NCBI RefSeq assembly: GCF_011682235.2
Contig: NZ_CP076718.1
Location: 1,254,693-1,318,692 of the forward strand
DNA from: Rhodocaloribacter litoris
GTDB taxonomy: Bacteria; Bacteroidota; Rhodothermia; Rhodothermales; ISCAR-4553
Direction of reading: 5' to 3'
DNA: 64,000 nt
Made by a program: the position numbers and the translations under genes. Below the pieces are notes generated by a model. It did not search any database. It was not told where the DNA came from and was given only the letters and a program-made list of their open reading frames with translations. Below, in pieces: positions 13,541-23,525 of this stretch. Numbering within the stretch: the first letter of the stretch is position 1; each line of letters opens with the position of its first letter.

Positions 13541-13825
13541 GATCTCCACGAAAAACGTCTACATCGTGCGGCCGGCACATGCCGCGGAGAGGCGCTTAAC
13601 AAAACCCGGGCCGTTCTCTCGATCCCGCCTCCGTACCGCCGAGGAGACCCGTCCGGCTTCCTTCCCCCGCCCCCGGCCCCTCCCCGAGCCCACCGCACCC
13701 TCCCGGTCCCCCGGCCGGACCTGCATTCTTTTCCCGGATCACCGGAAAAAAATCCGGAACGCCGCCCGGGACCTGCTCGTTCGTCTGTGCATCCGGCCCG
13801 TTTCCGCTTCCGTTGCACCCACCTC

Positions 13826-15502
13826 ATGAAGATCGCGCTGGCCCAGATCAACCCGACCGTCGGCGACCTGCCGGGCAACAGCCGTAAGATCATCGACTTT
13901 GCCCGCCGGGCCCGTCGTGAGGGCGCCGACCTCGTCGTTTTTCCCGAACTCTGCGTCACCGGCTACCCGCCGCTCGATCTGCTCGAGAACGTCTATTTTA
14001 TCGAGGCCGCGCAGCAGGCCGTCTCCTGGATCGCCCGGGAGGCCCCGCCGGAGACGGGCCTGATCGTCGGCGCCCCCGTTCCCAATCCCCACCGGGTCGG
14101 GAAGCGGCTCTTCAACGCGGCCCTCCTCCTCGAAAACGGCGAGACGGTCGCGTGCATCCACAAGACGCTCCTGCCCACCTACGACGTCTTCGACGAATAC
14201 CGGTACTTCGAACCGGCACCCGGGCGTCAGGCGGTCGCCTGGCGCGGGCTCCGGCTGGGCCTCCACATCTGCGAGGACATGTGGAATAACGAGGAATACG
14301 CGGACTACCACCTCTACGACGTCAACCCGATCGACGAGCTCGCCGCGCAGGACCTCGACCTTTTCGTCAACATCAGCGCCTCCCCGTTCTCACAGGGCAA
14401 ACACGCCCTGCGCAACGCCGTCATCGAGGGCATCTGCCGCGAGCACGGCGTCCCGTTCGTGCTCGTCAACCAGGTGGGCGCCAACACCGAGGTGCTCTTC
14501 GACGGGGACAGCCGCGTGCACGCCGCCGACGGCACCCGGCTCGTCTGTGCCCCGTCGTTCCGGGAAGCACTCCTCCTCTGGGACACCGAAACCCGCACCG
14601 GCCCCTGCTCCCTGCGCCACGACGACCTGGCCGACCTGCACGACGCCCTCACCATGGGCATCCGCGACTACTTCGAAAAGACGCGGGCGTTCACGAAGGC
14701 CATCGTCAGCCTCTCGGGCGGTATCGACTCGGCCGTGACGTGTGCCCTGGCCGTGGAGGCCCTCGGCCCGGACCGGGTCACCAGCGTGACGATGCCTTCG
14801 GCCTTCTCCTCGAAAGGATCCGTGGACGACTCGCTCGCCCTGGCCGAGAACCTGGGCATCCCCTGCCGGGTGATCCCCATCCATCCGGCCGTGGAGGCCT
14901 TCGGCAGGATGCTCGAAGACGCCTTCCGGGGCACCGAGCCCGGCATCGCGGAGGAAAACATCCAGGCGCGGGTGCGGGGCACCACGCTCATGGCCCTCTC
15001 GAACAAGTTCAACTACCTGGTCCTCTCCACCGGCAACAAGAGCGAGCTCTCGGTGGGCTACGCCACGCTCTACGGCGACATGAGCGGGGGCCTGGCCGTC
15101 CTGGCCGACGTGTTCAAGACCCAGGTGTATGCGCTGGCCCACCACATCAACGAACGGGCCGGACGGACGGTGATCCCGGAAAACACGATCCGCAAGCCTC
15201 CCTCGGCCGAACTGCGCCCCGGCCAGCTCGACACGGATTCGCTGCCCCCCTACCCCGTCCTCGACGAGATCCTCCGCCTCTACATCGAACAGCGTCTCGA
15301 CCTCGACGCCATCGTCGCCGCTACGGGCCACGAACCCGCCTTCGTGCACCAGATCCTGCGCATGGTGGACCGCAACGAATACAAACGGCGACAGGCCCCG
15401 CCGGGCCTGCGCGTCAGTGCCAAGGCCTTCGGCATCGGCCGCCGCCTGCCCATCGTGATGCGGTGGAACCGCGACCAGGTCGCCTTCGCCGTGCAACGTT
15501 GA
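13826..15502 (+). CDS. nadE: Glutamine-dependent NAD+ synthetase
   Basis: A 558-residue two-domain enzyme that makes NAD+ from deamido-NAD, ATP and glutamine-derived ammonia. The N-terminal nitrilase-like glutaminase domain has the complete catalytic triad: E41 (VFPELCVTGYPP), K113 (IHKTLLPTYDVFDE) and C149 (LHICEDMWN). The C-terminal synthetase domain has the ATP-pyrophosphatase P-loop SGGIDSA near residues 298-304 and the later STGNKSEL motif. I chose the ATG at 13826 because the family N-terminus MKIALAQINPTVGDL follows directly; an in-frame ATG 39 bases upstream adds a basic, non-homologous stretch. Length is typical of the glutamine-using form. mutY follows 55 nt downstream on the same strand. 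Confidence 0.96.
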   Translation: MKIALAQINPTVGDLPGNSRKIIDFARRARREGADLVVFPELCVTGYPPLDLLENVYFIEAAQQAVSWIAREAPPETGLIVGAPVPNPHRVGKRLFNAALLLENGETVACIHKTLLPTYDVFDEYRYFEPAPGRQAVAWRGLRLGLHICEDMWNNEEYADYHLYDVNPIDELAAQDLDLFVNISASPFSQGKHALRNAVIEGICREHGVPFVLVNQVGANTEVLFDGDSRVHAADGTRLVCAPSFREALLLWDTETRTGPCSLRHDDLADLHDALTMGIRDYFEKTRAFTKAIVSLSGGIDSAVTCALAVEALGPDRVTSVTMPSAFSSKGSVDDSLALAENLGIPCRVIPIHPAVEAFGRMLEDAFRGTEPGIAEENIQARVRGTTLMALSNKFNYLVLSTGNKSELSVGYATLYGDMSGGLAVLADVFKTQVYALAHHINERAGRTVIPENTIRKPPSAELRPGQLDTDSLPPYPVLDEILRLYIEQRLDLDAIVAATGHEPAFVHQILRMVDRNEYKRRQAPPGLRVSAKAFGIGRRLPIVMRWNRDQVAFAVQR

Positions 15503-15557
15503 ACGCGCCCGGCAAGGCGATGGACCACCGCCCCGTGAAACCTGTCATCGGAAAAGC

Positions 15558-16673
15558 TTGCAACCCGTAACCGAGGCCCATCGCACCGCGTTTCGCCGCG
15601 ACCTGATCGGCTGGTTTGCCGCTGCCGCGCGGGATCTGCCCTGGCGGCACACGCACGATCCGTACCGCATCTGGCTGTCCGAGGTCATGCTGCAACAGAC
15701 CCGGGTGGATCAGGCCGTGCCCTATTATCAGCGTTTCCTGGACGCCTTTCCGACCGTGGAAGCCCTGGCCGCGGCCGACCTCGACGAGGTGCTCCGGCTC
15801 TGGGAGGGACTGGGCTACTATGCGCGGGCCCGGAGCCTGCACCGGGCCGCCCGCATGATCGTCGACGACTTCGGCGGTCGCTTCCCGGCAACCTACGCCG
15901 AGGCCCGGCGGCTGCCCGGCGTCGGGCCCTACACGGCGGCGGCCGTCCTCTCGCTCGCCTACGAGAAGCCGCACGCCGTGCTCGACGGCAACGTCGCCCG
16001 GGTGCTGGCCCGCGTCTTCACCGTCGGCGACGACGTGAAAGCCGCCGCCACCCGCCGGCGGCTCCAGGCAAGGGCCGACGACCTCCTCGACCCCGAACGC
16101 CCCGGCCCGTTCAACGAGGCGATGATGGAGCTCGGCGCCACGGTCTGCACGCCCGCCGGTCCCCGGTGCCCGGCCTGCCCGCTCCGCCCGGTGTGCGGCG
16201 CCTTCGCCGAAGACCGGCCCGAAGCGTATCCCGTCACGACCAAAAAAGCCCCGTTGCCGCACCACGACGTCGCCGTCGGGCTGGTGTTCGACGAGCAGGG
16301 ACGCGTCCTTATCCAGCGACGCCCCCCCGACGGGCTACTCGGCGGGCTGTGGGAGTTTCCGGGTGGCAAACGCCGGCCGGGTGAGCCTCTGGAAGCAACC
16401 TGCCGGCGCGAGCTGTACGAAGAACTGGGCATCGAGGTCGAAGTCGAGGCACCCTTTCACCGGCTCTCGCACGCCTACACCCACTTTCGCATCACCCTGC
16501 ACGCCTTCCGGTGCCGCCTCGGCACGGGCACGCCGGCCTCGCAGAACGGGGAGCCGGTCCGGTGGGTGCCCGTCGCGGAGCTGAAAGACTATGCCTTCCC
16601 CCGCGCCAATCGCCGCCTGATCGAGCGGCTGCTGGAAACAAAACACACCCCCTCTCTCTTTGACACAGGGTGA
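15558..16673 (+). CDS. mutY: A/G-specific adenine DNA glycosylase MutY
   Basis: A 371-residue base-excision repair enzyme that removes adenine mispaired with 8-oxoguanine. Visible features are the SEVMLQQTRVDQ helix with the catalytic Glu, the helix-hairpin-helix LPGVGPYTAAA followed by the catalytic Asp in VLDGNVARVL, a [4Fe-4S] motif with C-x6-C-x2-C-x5-C spacing (CTPAGPRCPACPLRPVC), and a C-terminal NUDIX-like 8-oxoG recognition domain (GLVFDEQGRVLIQRRP, GGLWEFPGGKRRPGE). The start is a TTG with GGAAA about five bases upstream; no nearer ATG fits the family N-terminus. It lies 55 nt after nadE and may be co-transcribed with it. Confidence 0.95.
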   Translation: MQPVTEAHRTAFRRDLIGWFAAAARDLPWRHTHDPYRIWLSEVMLQQTRVDQAVPYYQRFLDAFPTVEALAAADLDEVLRLWEGLGYYARARSLHRAARMIVDDFGGRFPATYAEARRLPGVGPYTAAAVLSLAYEKPHAVLDGNVARVLARVFTVGDDVKAAATRRRLQARADDLLDPERPGPFNEAMMELGATVCTPAGPRCPACPLRPVCGAFAEDRPEAYPVTTKKAPLPHHDVAVGLVFDEQGRVLIQRRPPDGLLGGLWEFPGGKRRPGEPLEATCRRELYEELGIEVEVEAPFHRLSHAYTHFRITLHAFRCRLGTGTPASQNGEPVRWVPVAELKDYAFPRANRRLIERLLETKHTPSLFDTG

Positions 16674-16892
16674 ACCCCGGGTGGAATACCGTTGCCCTTT
16701 TACGGGCGTCGGGGCAGGCGCCTGCGTGGTGCGTACGGGCACGCATCTGCGGGCGAGGGCGATCGCCTCGTGCAGGCCGCCAGCCAAGGTTCTCTCTGCC
16801 ACGAAAACCCGAGAAGAAGGCAAACCCGGGGCCATAGACCGGATCGCCTCCCGGAGCGTCACCCCCGCAACCCGTACCAACCCGCCGAACGC

Positions 16893-17390
16893 ATGGACTT
16901 CGAAACCCTGTTCTGGTTGATCCTGCTGGGTCTCTATGTGCTGTACCAGCTGGTGGGCGGCAAAAAGCCGCGTCCGCGGCCGGCGCCTGCCCCGGACGCC
17001 GACGCGCCGGCCGAAGCCGGGGACGACCTCGACCGCAACCTGCAGGAGGCCCTGCGTGAAATCCGTGAGGCGCTGGGGGTTGAGGCACCGCCCGCTCCGG
17101 AACCTCCCCCTGCCCGTGAGCCGTCGTCGCGGCCGGAGTGGGTTCCCGTCGAGCAGGAAGCATGGGGGGCCCCCCGGGTGCCCACCCGCCCACGTGAACC
17201 CGCCGCACCGCCGTCAGACCGCCTCCCCGACACGCGGGACGCCGTCCCGGCGGAGTCGGCAGCCGCCGGCGGCCCGACACCGGCCCAGCGACTTCGCCAC
17301 CGCCTGCGTGAGCGGGACACCCTCCGCGAGGCGGTTCTGCTCAAGGAAATCCTCGACCCGCCGCTGTCCCTGCGACGGCCCGGAAGGTAG
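16893..17390 (+). CDS. Small membrane-anchored proline-rich protein, unknown function
   Basis: A 165-residue protein I do not recognise. The first 21 residues (MDFETLFWLILLGLYVLYQLV) form one membrane helix with the N-terminus probably outside. A KKPRPRP stretch, an acidic helix (DDLDRNLQEALREIREALG), a long Pro/Ala/Glu-rich disordered linker and a C-terminal amphipathic helix ending LKEILDPPLSLRR follow. A short conserved-looking C-terminal motif after a disordered linker suggests a docking peptide at the membrane; that is inference. The open frame continues upstream to 16692, but that part is Arg/Gly-rich and lacks the membrane segment at its start, so I begin at the ATG at 16893. It converges with the next gene. 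Confidence 0.75.
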   Translation: MDFETLFWLILLGLYVLYQLVGGKKPRPRPAPAPDADAPAEAGDDLDRNLQEALREIREALGVEAPPAPEPPPAREPSSRPEWVPVEQEAWGAPRVPTRPREPAAPPSDRLPDTRDAVPAESAAAGGPTPAQRLRHRLRERDTLREAVLLKEILDPPLSLRRPGR

Positions 17391-17422
17391 CCGGGCGACA
17401 GAACGGACCACGGCCGCCCGGC

Positions 17423-17917
17423 CTACATCGCCGCCCCCTCCGGCGCTTCCCCCCCTTTCTTGAACAGCACGGCGCCGAGCACCCCGCCGATTGCACCAAA
17501 GATGGCCGTGACGATGAGCACGGCACCGTACCACGCCTGCTTGAGGTACGAGCCGAGTGTGACGGGCTGGCTCATCTGCTCCCGGATCTGCTCGTACTGC
17601 TCGGGCGGCATCCCCTCTCCAAAGCGCTCCAGCATGAACTGCGAAATGACCAGATCGTGCCGGATCCCGATCTTCATCAGCACGAAGTTCAGCACCAGCG
17701 AGATGAGTCCCCCTATGAGGGCCGCCAGCGCGCCGATCGTGGCGCCTTCGCCGGCCGGTATGGTCAGTTCGTACGTGCTCGTGTAATGCCATACGGCCAC
17801 GACCGCCCCGATGAGCACGCCGGCACAGCAGAGCATGTTGATGAGTCCCAGGTATGAGGTGCTGAGCAGCCCCACGACCAGCCCACCCAGCAAAATCGAC
17901 TGGTTTTTACTTGGCAT
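17423..17917 (-). CDS. Four-helix membrane protein, unknown function
   Basis: A 164-residue integral membrane protein starting at the ATG at 17917, with a strong GGAGG four bases upstream that decides this start over an in-frame ATG at 17971. Hydrophobic segments are at about residues 8-27 and 28-43 (LLGGLVVGLLSTSYLGLINM, then LCCAGVLIGAVVAVWHY), 56-80 and 135-155. A polar stretch with EQYEQIREQM lies between helices 3 and 4. The layout resembles DUF4199-type Bacteroidota membrane proteins, but I cannot claim membership. A dyad (17387-17397 with 17415-17426, one bulge) spans the two convergent stop codons of this and the previous gene. Confidence 0.8.
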   Translation of the reverse strand: MPSKNQSILLGGLVVGLLSTSYLGLINMLCCAGVLIGAVVAVWHYTSTYELTIPAGEGATIGALAALIGGLISLVLNFVLMKIGIRHDLVISQFMLERFGEGMPPEQYEQIREQMSQPVTLGSYLKQAWYGAVLIVTAIFGAIGGVLGAVLFKKGGEAPEGAAM

Positions 17918-18124
17918 GGTTCCTCCGTAGCATAAACTCTCTGGTGATGAAAACGGCGCGGGCAGGCACACGAAACGTCCTGCGGCGTAGCCTTTCGCCC
18001 CGGCGCGCAGCGGTCACGCACACCCCCCGTACCCTCGCCTCCCTCGACGGTCCCCTGCCTCTTCGGGTTGCGAAATTAGAACCTACAGGGCGAAAAGGAA
18101 AGGAACGACACACACGGCCCGCTG

Positions 18125-18679
18125 CTATTCGGCGGCCTTCCCCGTTGCGGCGGCCGATCCCACCCGCCGGCCCGACACCGCGACGGCTCCGCGCGTCACG
18201 TAGTAACCCGCCACGATCCCGAACAGCAACCCGGTTGCCAGGCGACTGACGGGGGTGTTCTGCCAGACTCCCAGCACCCCGGCAAGCCAGTCCATCCCGG
18301 CAGGAACCAGCGCGACGGCCAGCACCGGCAGGGCGTGCCTGTAGAGCAACGAATCCCACCGCCGGAACAGGAAAAAGCCCGGTGCAGCCAGCAGCATACC
18401 CCACAGGATCCCGTAACAGCGGTGACACACGGCCAGCGCCACCCCATCCACATGCGGCGAACGACCGGGCAGCTGGTGGCAGACGGCGGAAAAAGCCGTC
18501 ATCAGCAGCGAGCGGGTTTCCGGCCCCACAAACGGCGGCAGCGTCGCCAGCAGGACGAGCCCCCCGGTGACGCCCAGGGCCAGCATCCAGCCCCCCCGGG
18601 ACACCGGCATGCCGGCAGCGAAAGTCCCATCGTTCCGGGGTGTGGAGAAAGACATGGGTGTTCGATGCACTCCGTTCAT
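18125..18679 (-). CDS. DUF2085 family membrane protein
   Basis: A 184-residue predicted membrane protein with four or five hydrophobic segments. The diagnostic stretch is AVCHQLPGRSPHVDG followed by LAVCHRCYGILWGMLL: two CH pairs and a CxxC-like cluster near the membrane, which identify the DUF2085 family of unknown function. These Cys/His residues could bind a metal or heme, but that has not been shown here. The first ATG (18679) is used; an ATG eight codons later, at 18655, is equally possible because neither has a clear ribosome binding site. It is divergent from groES, with a 218-bp spacer that holds the CIRCE element. Confidence 0.85.
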   Translation of the reverse strand: MNGVHRTPMSFSTPRNDGTFAAGMPVSRGGWMLALGVTGGLVLLATLPPFVGPETRSLLMTAFSAVCHQLPGRSPHVDGVALAVCHRCYGILWGMLLAAPGFFLFRRWDSLLYRHALPVLAVALVPAGMDWLAGVLGVWQNTPVSRLATGLLFGIVAGYYVTRGAVAVSGRRVGSAAATGKAAE

Positions 18680-18818
18680 CTAAAATTAATCACAGGCTGG
18701 CCCCGGGCAGTACGTAAACGGCAGTTCGGGACCTTGCCGGGCGGAACAGCCGCCCGCCATGGCCGGTTATACGCGGCGGCGTCTCCTTCGGTGCACGCCG
18801 CTTTTTTTCGCATGCATT

Positions 18819-18845
18819 TTAGCACTCTCCGCATCAGAGTGCTAA
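18819..18845 (+). promoter_or_regulatory. CIRCE operator upstream of groES
   Basis: A perfect copy of the HrcA-binding inverted repeat: TTAGCACTC, nine bases, GAGTGCTAA. It ends 52 bases before the groES start. HrcA repressor bound here should hold the chaperone operon down until heat or misfolded protein inactivates HrcA. hrcA itself is not in the window. The AT-rich tract just upstream (18801-18820) probably contains the promoter, but I cannot assign its hexamers with confidence. Confidence 0.97.
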
Positions 18846-18897
18846 CAGTTTTCCTTTCTGCCTTACGCGTCAATCCCATTCAAGAGGAGGTAACCCT

Positions 18898-19185
18898 ATG
18901 TCCATCAAACCGCTGGGCGACCGCGTGGTCGTCAAACCCGAACCGGCCGAGGAGAAAACCTCCAGCGGGCTCTACATCCCCGACACCGCCAAGGAGAAAC
19001 CCCAGCGCGGCACCGTCGTCGCCGTCGGCCCCGGACGCGTCGAAAACGGCACCAAGATCGACATGACCGTCAAGGAAGGCGACACGGTCCTCTACGGCAA
19101 GTACGCCGGCACCGAAGTCCGCCTCGGCGACGAAGAGTACCTCATCATGCGCGAGACCGACATCCTCGGTGTCATCGAAGAATAA
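18898..19185 (+). CDS. groES: Co-chaperonin GroES
   Basis: A 95-residue heptameric lid of the GroEL folding chamber. The N-terminus [21 protein letters not shown], the mobile-loop region around [18 protein letters not shown] and the C-terminal YGKYAGTEV to LGVIEE segments are all typical, and length is standard. Translation starts at the ATG at 18898 behind a near-consensus AGGAGGTAA (18885-18893), the best ribosome binding site in the window. Expression should be controlled by the CIRCE element upstream. groEL follows after 96 bases. Confidence 0.98.
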   Translation: MSIKPLGDRVVVKPEPAEEKTSSGLYIPDTAKEKPQRGTVVAVGPGRVENGTKIDMTVKEGDTVLYGKYAGTEVRLGDEEYLIMRETDILGVIEE

Positions 19186-19193
19186 GTAGCATC

Positions 19194-20913
<1,720 letters not shown>

Positions 20914-20938
20914 TCCTGCCCGTCGTGCACGTAGAAAA

Positions 20939-20970
20939 GGGGCCGGAGGTCAAACTCCGGCCCCTTTTTG
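20939..20970 (+). terminator. Bidirectional intrinsic terminator between groEL and the SIMPL gene
   Basis: GGGGCCGGAG (20939-20948) pairs perfectly with CTCCGGCCCC (20955-20964) around a six-base loop, and TTTTTG follows. On the opposite strand the same stem is followed by TTTTCT, so it can also stop transcription of the convergent SIMPL gene that ends at 21005. Confidence 0.92.
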
Positions 20971-21004
20971 TTTCAGGTGCCTCTCTGCGCCACGGCACGG
21001 TCCC

Positions 21005-21739
21005 CTATTTCAGGGCAAACGCAACCTGCACCATCGCCCGCACCTCGATCTCGCCGGAGGCATAGGCTTCCGGCACCGCCTCGCCCGCATCCTTGGCCAT
21101 TGCCGCGGCTTCCATGCGAAAGACCGGGCGCGGGATCTCAAGGCTCTGCTCGTTGATGTGCAGCACCTCCCCCAGTTCCGCGCCGAGGGCGCTGGCCATC
21201 AGCGCGGCCTTTTCGCGGGCGTTCATCACGGCCATCCGCAGCGCCTCGTTCCGCACGGCCGCGCGGTCGCGCAGGTCGTAGGTCACCCCGTTGAGCCGGT
21301 TGGCCCCCTGCCGGACGACGTCGGCGATCAACGCCGGCAGCCGGTCCAGGTCTTCCAGTTCCACCACGACCTCCCGGACGGCCTCGAACCCTTTCTCCTC
21401 GTAGCGCCGGGTCTCCGGGTTGAATTCACGATACGGCTGGATGCTGAGCGTCTCCAGGCGGAGCTTCCGCTCGTCGACGCCCAGGGCCCGGACGGCGTTC
21501 ATGGCCGCAGCGGCCGCCTCCGCATTGCGCCGCCGTGCCTCCTCGGGATCCATGTCGCGCGTGACCACCCCGAAGCGGACGATGGCCTTGTCGGGTTGTA
21601 CATGCAGCACGCCTTCCCCGCTGACGTTCACGGTGCGGCGGCTCTGATTTTCCTGTGCCATAGCGGGCGGCGTGACCAGTACGGCCAGCATGAGGAAGAA
21701 AAGAAAAAAGCAACGTCCCGGCGAAAGAAACGAGTCCAT
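21005..21739 (-). CDS. SIMPL domain (DUF541) periplasmic protein
   Basis: A 244-residue exported protein. The signal peptide (CFFLFFLMLAVLVTPPAMAQ) is followed by the SIMPL-domain pattern: VNVSGEGVLHVQPDKAIVRFGVVTRD, then AMNAVRALGVDERKLRLETLSIQP, and a late NAREKAALMASALGAELGEVLHINE. SIMPL proteins (for example E. coli YggE) are periplasmic, form ring oligomers in some species and are linked to oxidative stress, but no reaction is established. Length and domain order are normal. It is convergent with groEL, with a shared terminator, and its start lies about 128 bp from the asnS stop. Confidence 0.93.
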   Translation of the reverse strand: MDSFLSPGRCFFLFFLMLAVLVTPPAMAQENQSRRTVNVSGEGVLHVQPDKAIVRFGVVTRDMDPEEARRRNAEAAAAAMNAVRALGVDERKLRLETLSIQPYREFNPETRRYEEKGFEAVREVVVELEDLDRLPALIADVVRQGANRLNGVTYDLRDRAAVRNEALRMAVMNAREKAALMASALGAELGEVLHINEQSLEIPRPVFRMEAAAMAKDAGEAVPEAYASGEIEVRAMVQVAFALK

Positions 21740-21866
21740 CGGGTTTACCTCAATATAAGGATGATGACAGGGGTATGACCGGCGGGATCCATGCCGGTCT
21801 CGCCGGTACCGCTTTAACGTCCGGCGTCGCCGGTATATTATCCGGGCCGGTGGTCGTCCTCCGGCC

Positions 21867-23372
21867 TCAGGGCGTGAGGCGATCGATGAGGCGCGGGAAG
21901 GGGATGGCCTCGCGCAGGTGCGCCAGCCCGCAGATCCAGGCCACCGTGCGTTCGAGTCCTAGGCCGAACCCGCTGTGCGGCACCGAGCCGTAGCGGCGCA
22001 GGTCGAAGTACCAGTCGAACACCTCGGGCGGGAGGTTGTGTTCCTGCACCTGTCGTTCGAGGAAGGCCAGGTCGGTGGCCCGCTCGCCGCCCCCGATGAT
22101 CTCGCCGTAGCCCTCCGGCGCGAGCACATCCATGCCAAGGGCCAGGCGGTCGTCCTCCGGATCGCGCTTCATGTAGAACGCCTTGACGGCGGCGGGGAAG
22201 CGATGCACGATGATGGGCCGGTCGAAGTGCCAGGTGAGCACCGTCTCGTCGCTGCCGCCGAAGTCGTTGCCCCAGGCAAAGTTGCGGGCACTCTCGGCCC
22301 ACTGCGGGAGGTTGCGCAGATCCTCCTCGATCTCGGCCAGACGGCGGTGGATCTCGATCTCGCGGGCATCGATGCGGCGCTTCTCGGCCTTTTTCGCCTG
22401 ACCGTACCGCTTGCGGTTGGCCTCCATCTCGGCCTTCAGCGCGGTCTCTTCCTCCTTGAGTGCCTCGATCTTCTCTTCGATCATGCGGGCCGTCTCGTCG
22501 CTGCGAAGGATCTCGACGGCCTCGTCGTAGGCGACGCGCGGGAAGGGCGGGCGCACGCGCTCGAGCGGCGCCGTGTCGCGGCCGAGCACCTCCAGTTCCA
22601 TCCGGGCCTCCCGCAGCACCGTCTGCACGATGTGGACGATCAGGTCCTCGGCCAGCTGCATGTTCATGTCGAGGTCGTAGAAGGCCATCTCCGGCTCGAT
22701 CATCCAGAACTCGGTCAGGTGCCGCCGCGTCTTCGACTTCTCGGCGCGGAAGGTGGGGCCGAACGTGTAGATCTTGCCGAAGGCCATCGCCATGGCCTCG
22801 CCGTGGAGCTGCCCGCTCTGCGTCAGGTAGGCCTTGCGGTCGAAGTAGTCGATCTCGAACAGCGTGGAGGTGCCTTCGACAGCGTTGCCCGTGAGGATGG
22901 GGGCGTCCATCTGCAGGAAGCCGCGCTCCTGGAAGAAGCGGTGGATCGCCATGATGATCCGGTTGCGGATGCGGAGCGTGGCCCAGGGGCGGCGGCTGCG
23001 GAGCCAGAGGTGCCGGTGGTTCATCAGAAACTCGATGCCGTGCTCCTTCGGCGTGATGGGATAGTCCTCCGCCCGGTGGAGCAGGCGGACCGTCGTGGCC
23101 TGCACCTCATAGCCGCCGACCTGCCGCTCGTCCCGGCGGACGGTCCCCGTCACTTCGAGGGCGCTCTCCTGCGTGGCCTCGTCGGCGGCCTGCCAGGTGG
23201 CCTCGTCCACGGCATCCTGCGTCACCACACACTGCACCAGCCCGGTGCCATCCCGCAGGATCAGGAAAAAGATGCCCTTCGACGCCCTTTTATTATACAG
23301 CCAGCCCTTCAGGGTGACGGTCTCGCCCTCGTGCCGGTTCAGGTGTTCGATGTAGGTCGGCTCACGCTCCAT
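21867..23372 (-). CDS. asnS: Asparaginyl-tRNA synthetase with a charged coiled-coil insertion
   Basis: A 501-residue class IIb synthetase that charges tRNA-Asn. The N-terminal OB fold ([32 protein letters not shown]) is followed by the catalytic core: motif 2 region [23 protein letters not shown] and motif 3 [16 protein letters not shown]. The ATG at 23372 matches the family start; the longer upstream frame does not. The oddity is a highly charged helical insert at about residues 295-352 ([18 protein letters not shown] and on to [13 protein letters not shown]), which makes the protein longer than the common length of about 430-470. AspRS is also encoded in this window, so both amino acids have their own enzyme. 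Confidence 0.96.
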   Translation of the reverse strand: MEREPTYIEHLNRHEGETVTLKGWLYNKRASKGIFFLILRDGTGLVQCVVTQDAVDEATWQAADEATQESALEVTGTVRRDERQVGGYEVQATTVRLLHRAEDYPITPKEHGIEFLMNHRHLWLRSRRPWATLRIRNRIIMAIHRFFQERGFLQMDAPILTGNAVEGTSTLFEIDYFDRKAYLTQSGQLHGEAMAMAFGKIYTFGPTFRAEKSKTRRHLTEFWMIEPEMAFYDLDMNMQLAEDLIVHIVQTVLREARMELEVLGRDTAPLERVRPPFPRVAYDEAVEILRSDETARMIEEKIEALKEEETALKAEMEANRKRYGQAKKAEKRRIDAREIEIHRRLAEIEEDLRNLPQWAESARNFAWGNDFGGSDETVLTWHFDRPIIVHRFPAAVKAFYMKRDPEDDRLALGMDVLAPEGYGEIIGGGERATDLAFLERQVQEHNLPPEVFDWYFDLRRYGSVPHSGFGLGLERTVAWICGLAHLREAIPFPRLIDRLTP

Positions 23373-23525
23373 GATGCGAAGTCCTCGGATGGATGACAGG
23401 ACGGACAACCGGAGCGGGAAAATCCGAAATCGTCCCGGACGATACAAACGGTGCAGGCCGGGACCCCCGCGGCGACCCGTGAAAAAACGAGCGAAATCAC
23501 AGCGGCACCGGGTATCGAATCGGGA

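Noticed and set aside
16674-16892. GC-rich gap between mutY and the small membrane protein, checked for an SRP, RNase P or riboswitch RNA
   Set aside because: The conserved core sequences of these RNAs are absent; a short GCCAGCCAAGG likeness to SRP RNA is not enough.
17387-17426. Hairpin spanning the convergent stop codons of the two membrane-protein genes
   Set aside because: It has a bulge and no T-tract on either strand, and it overlaps coding bases, so termination is not supported.
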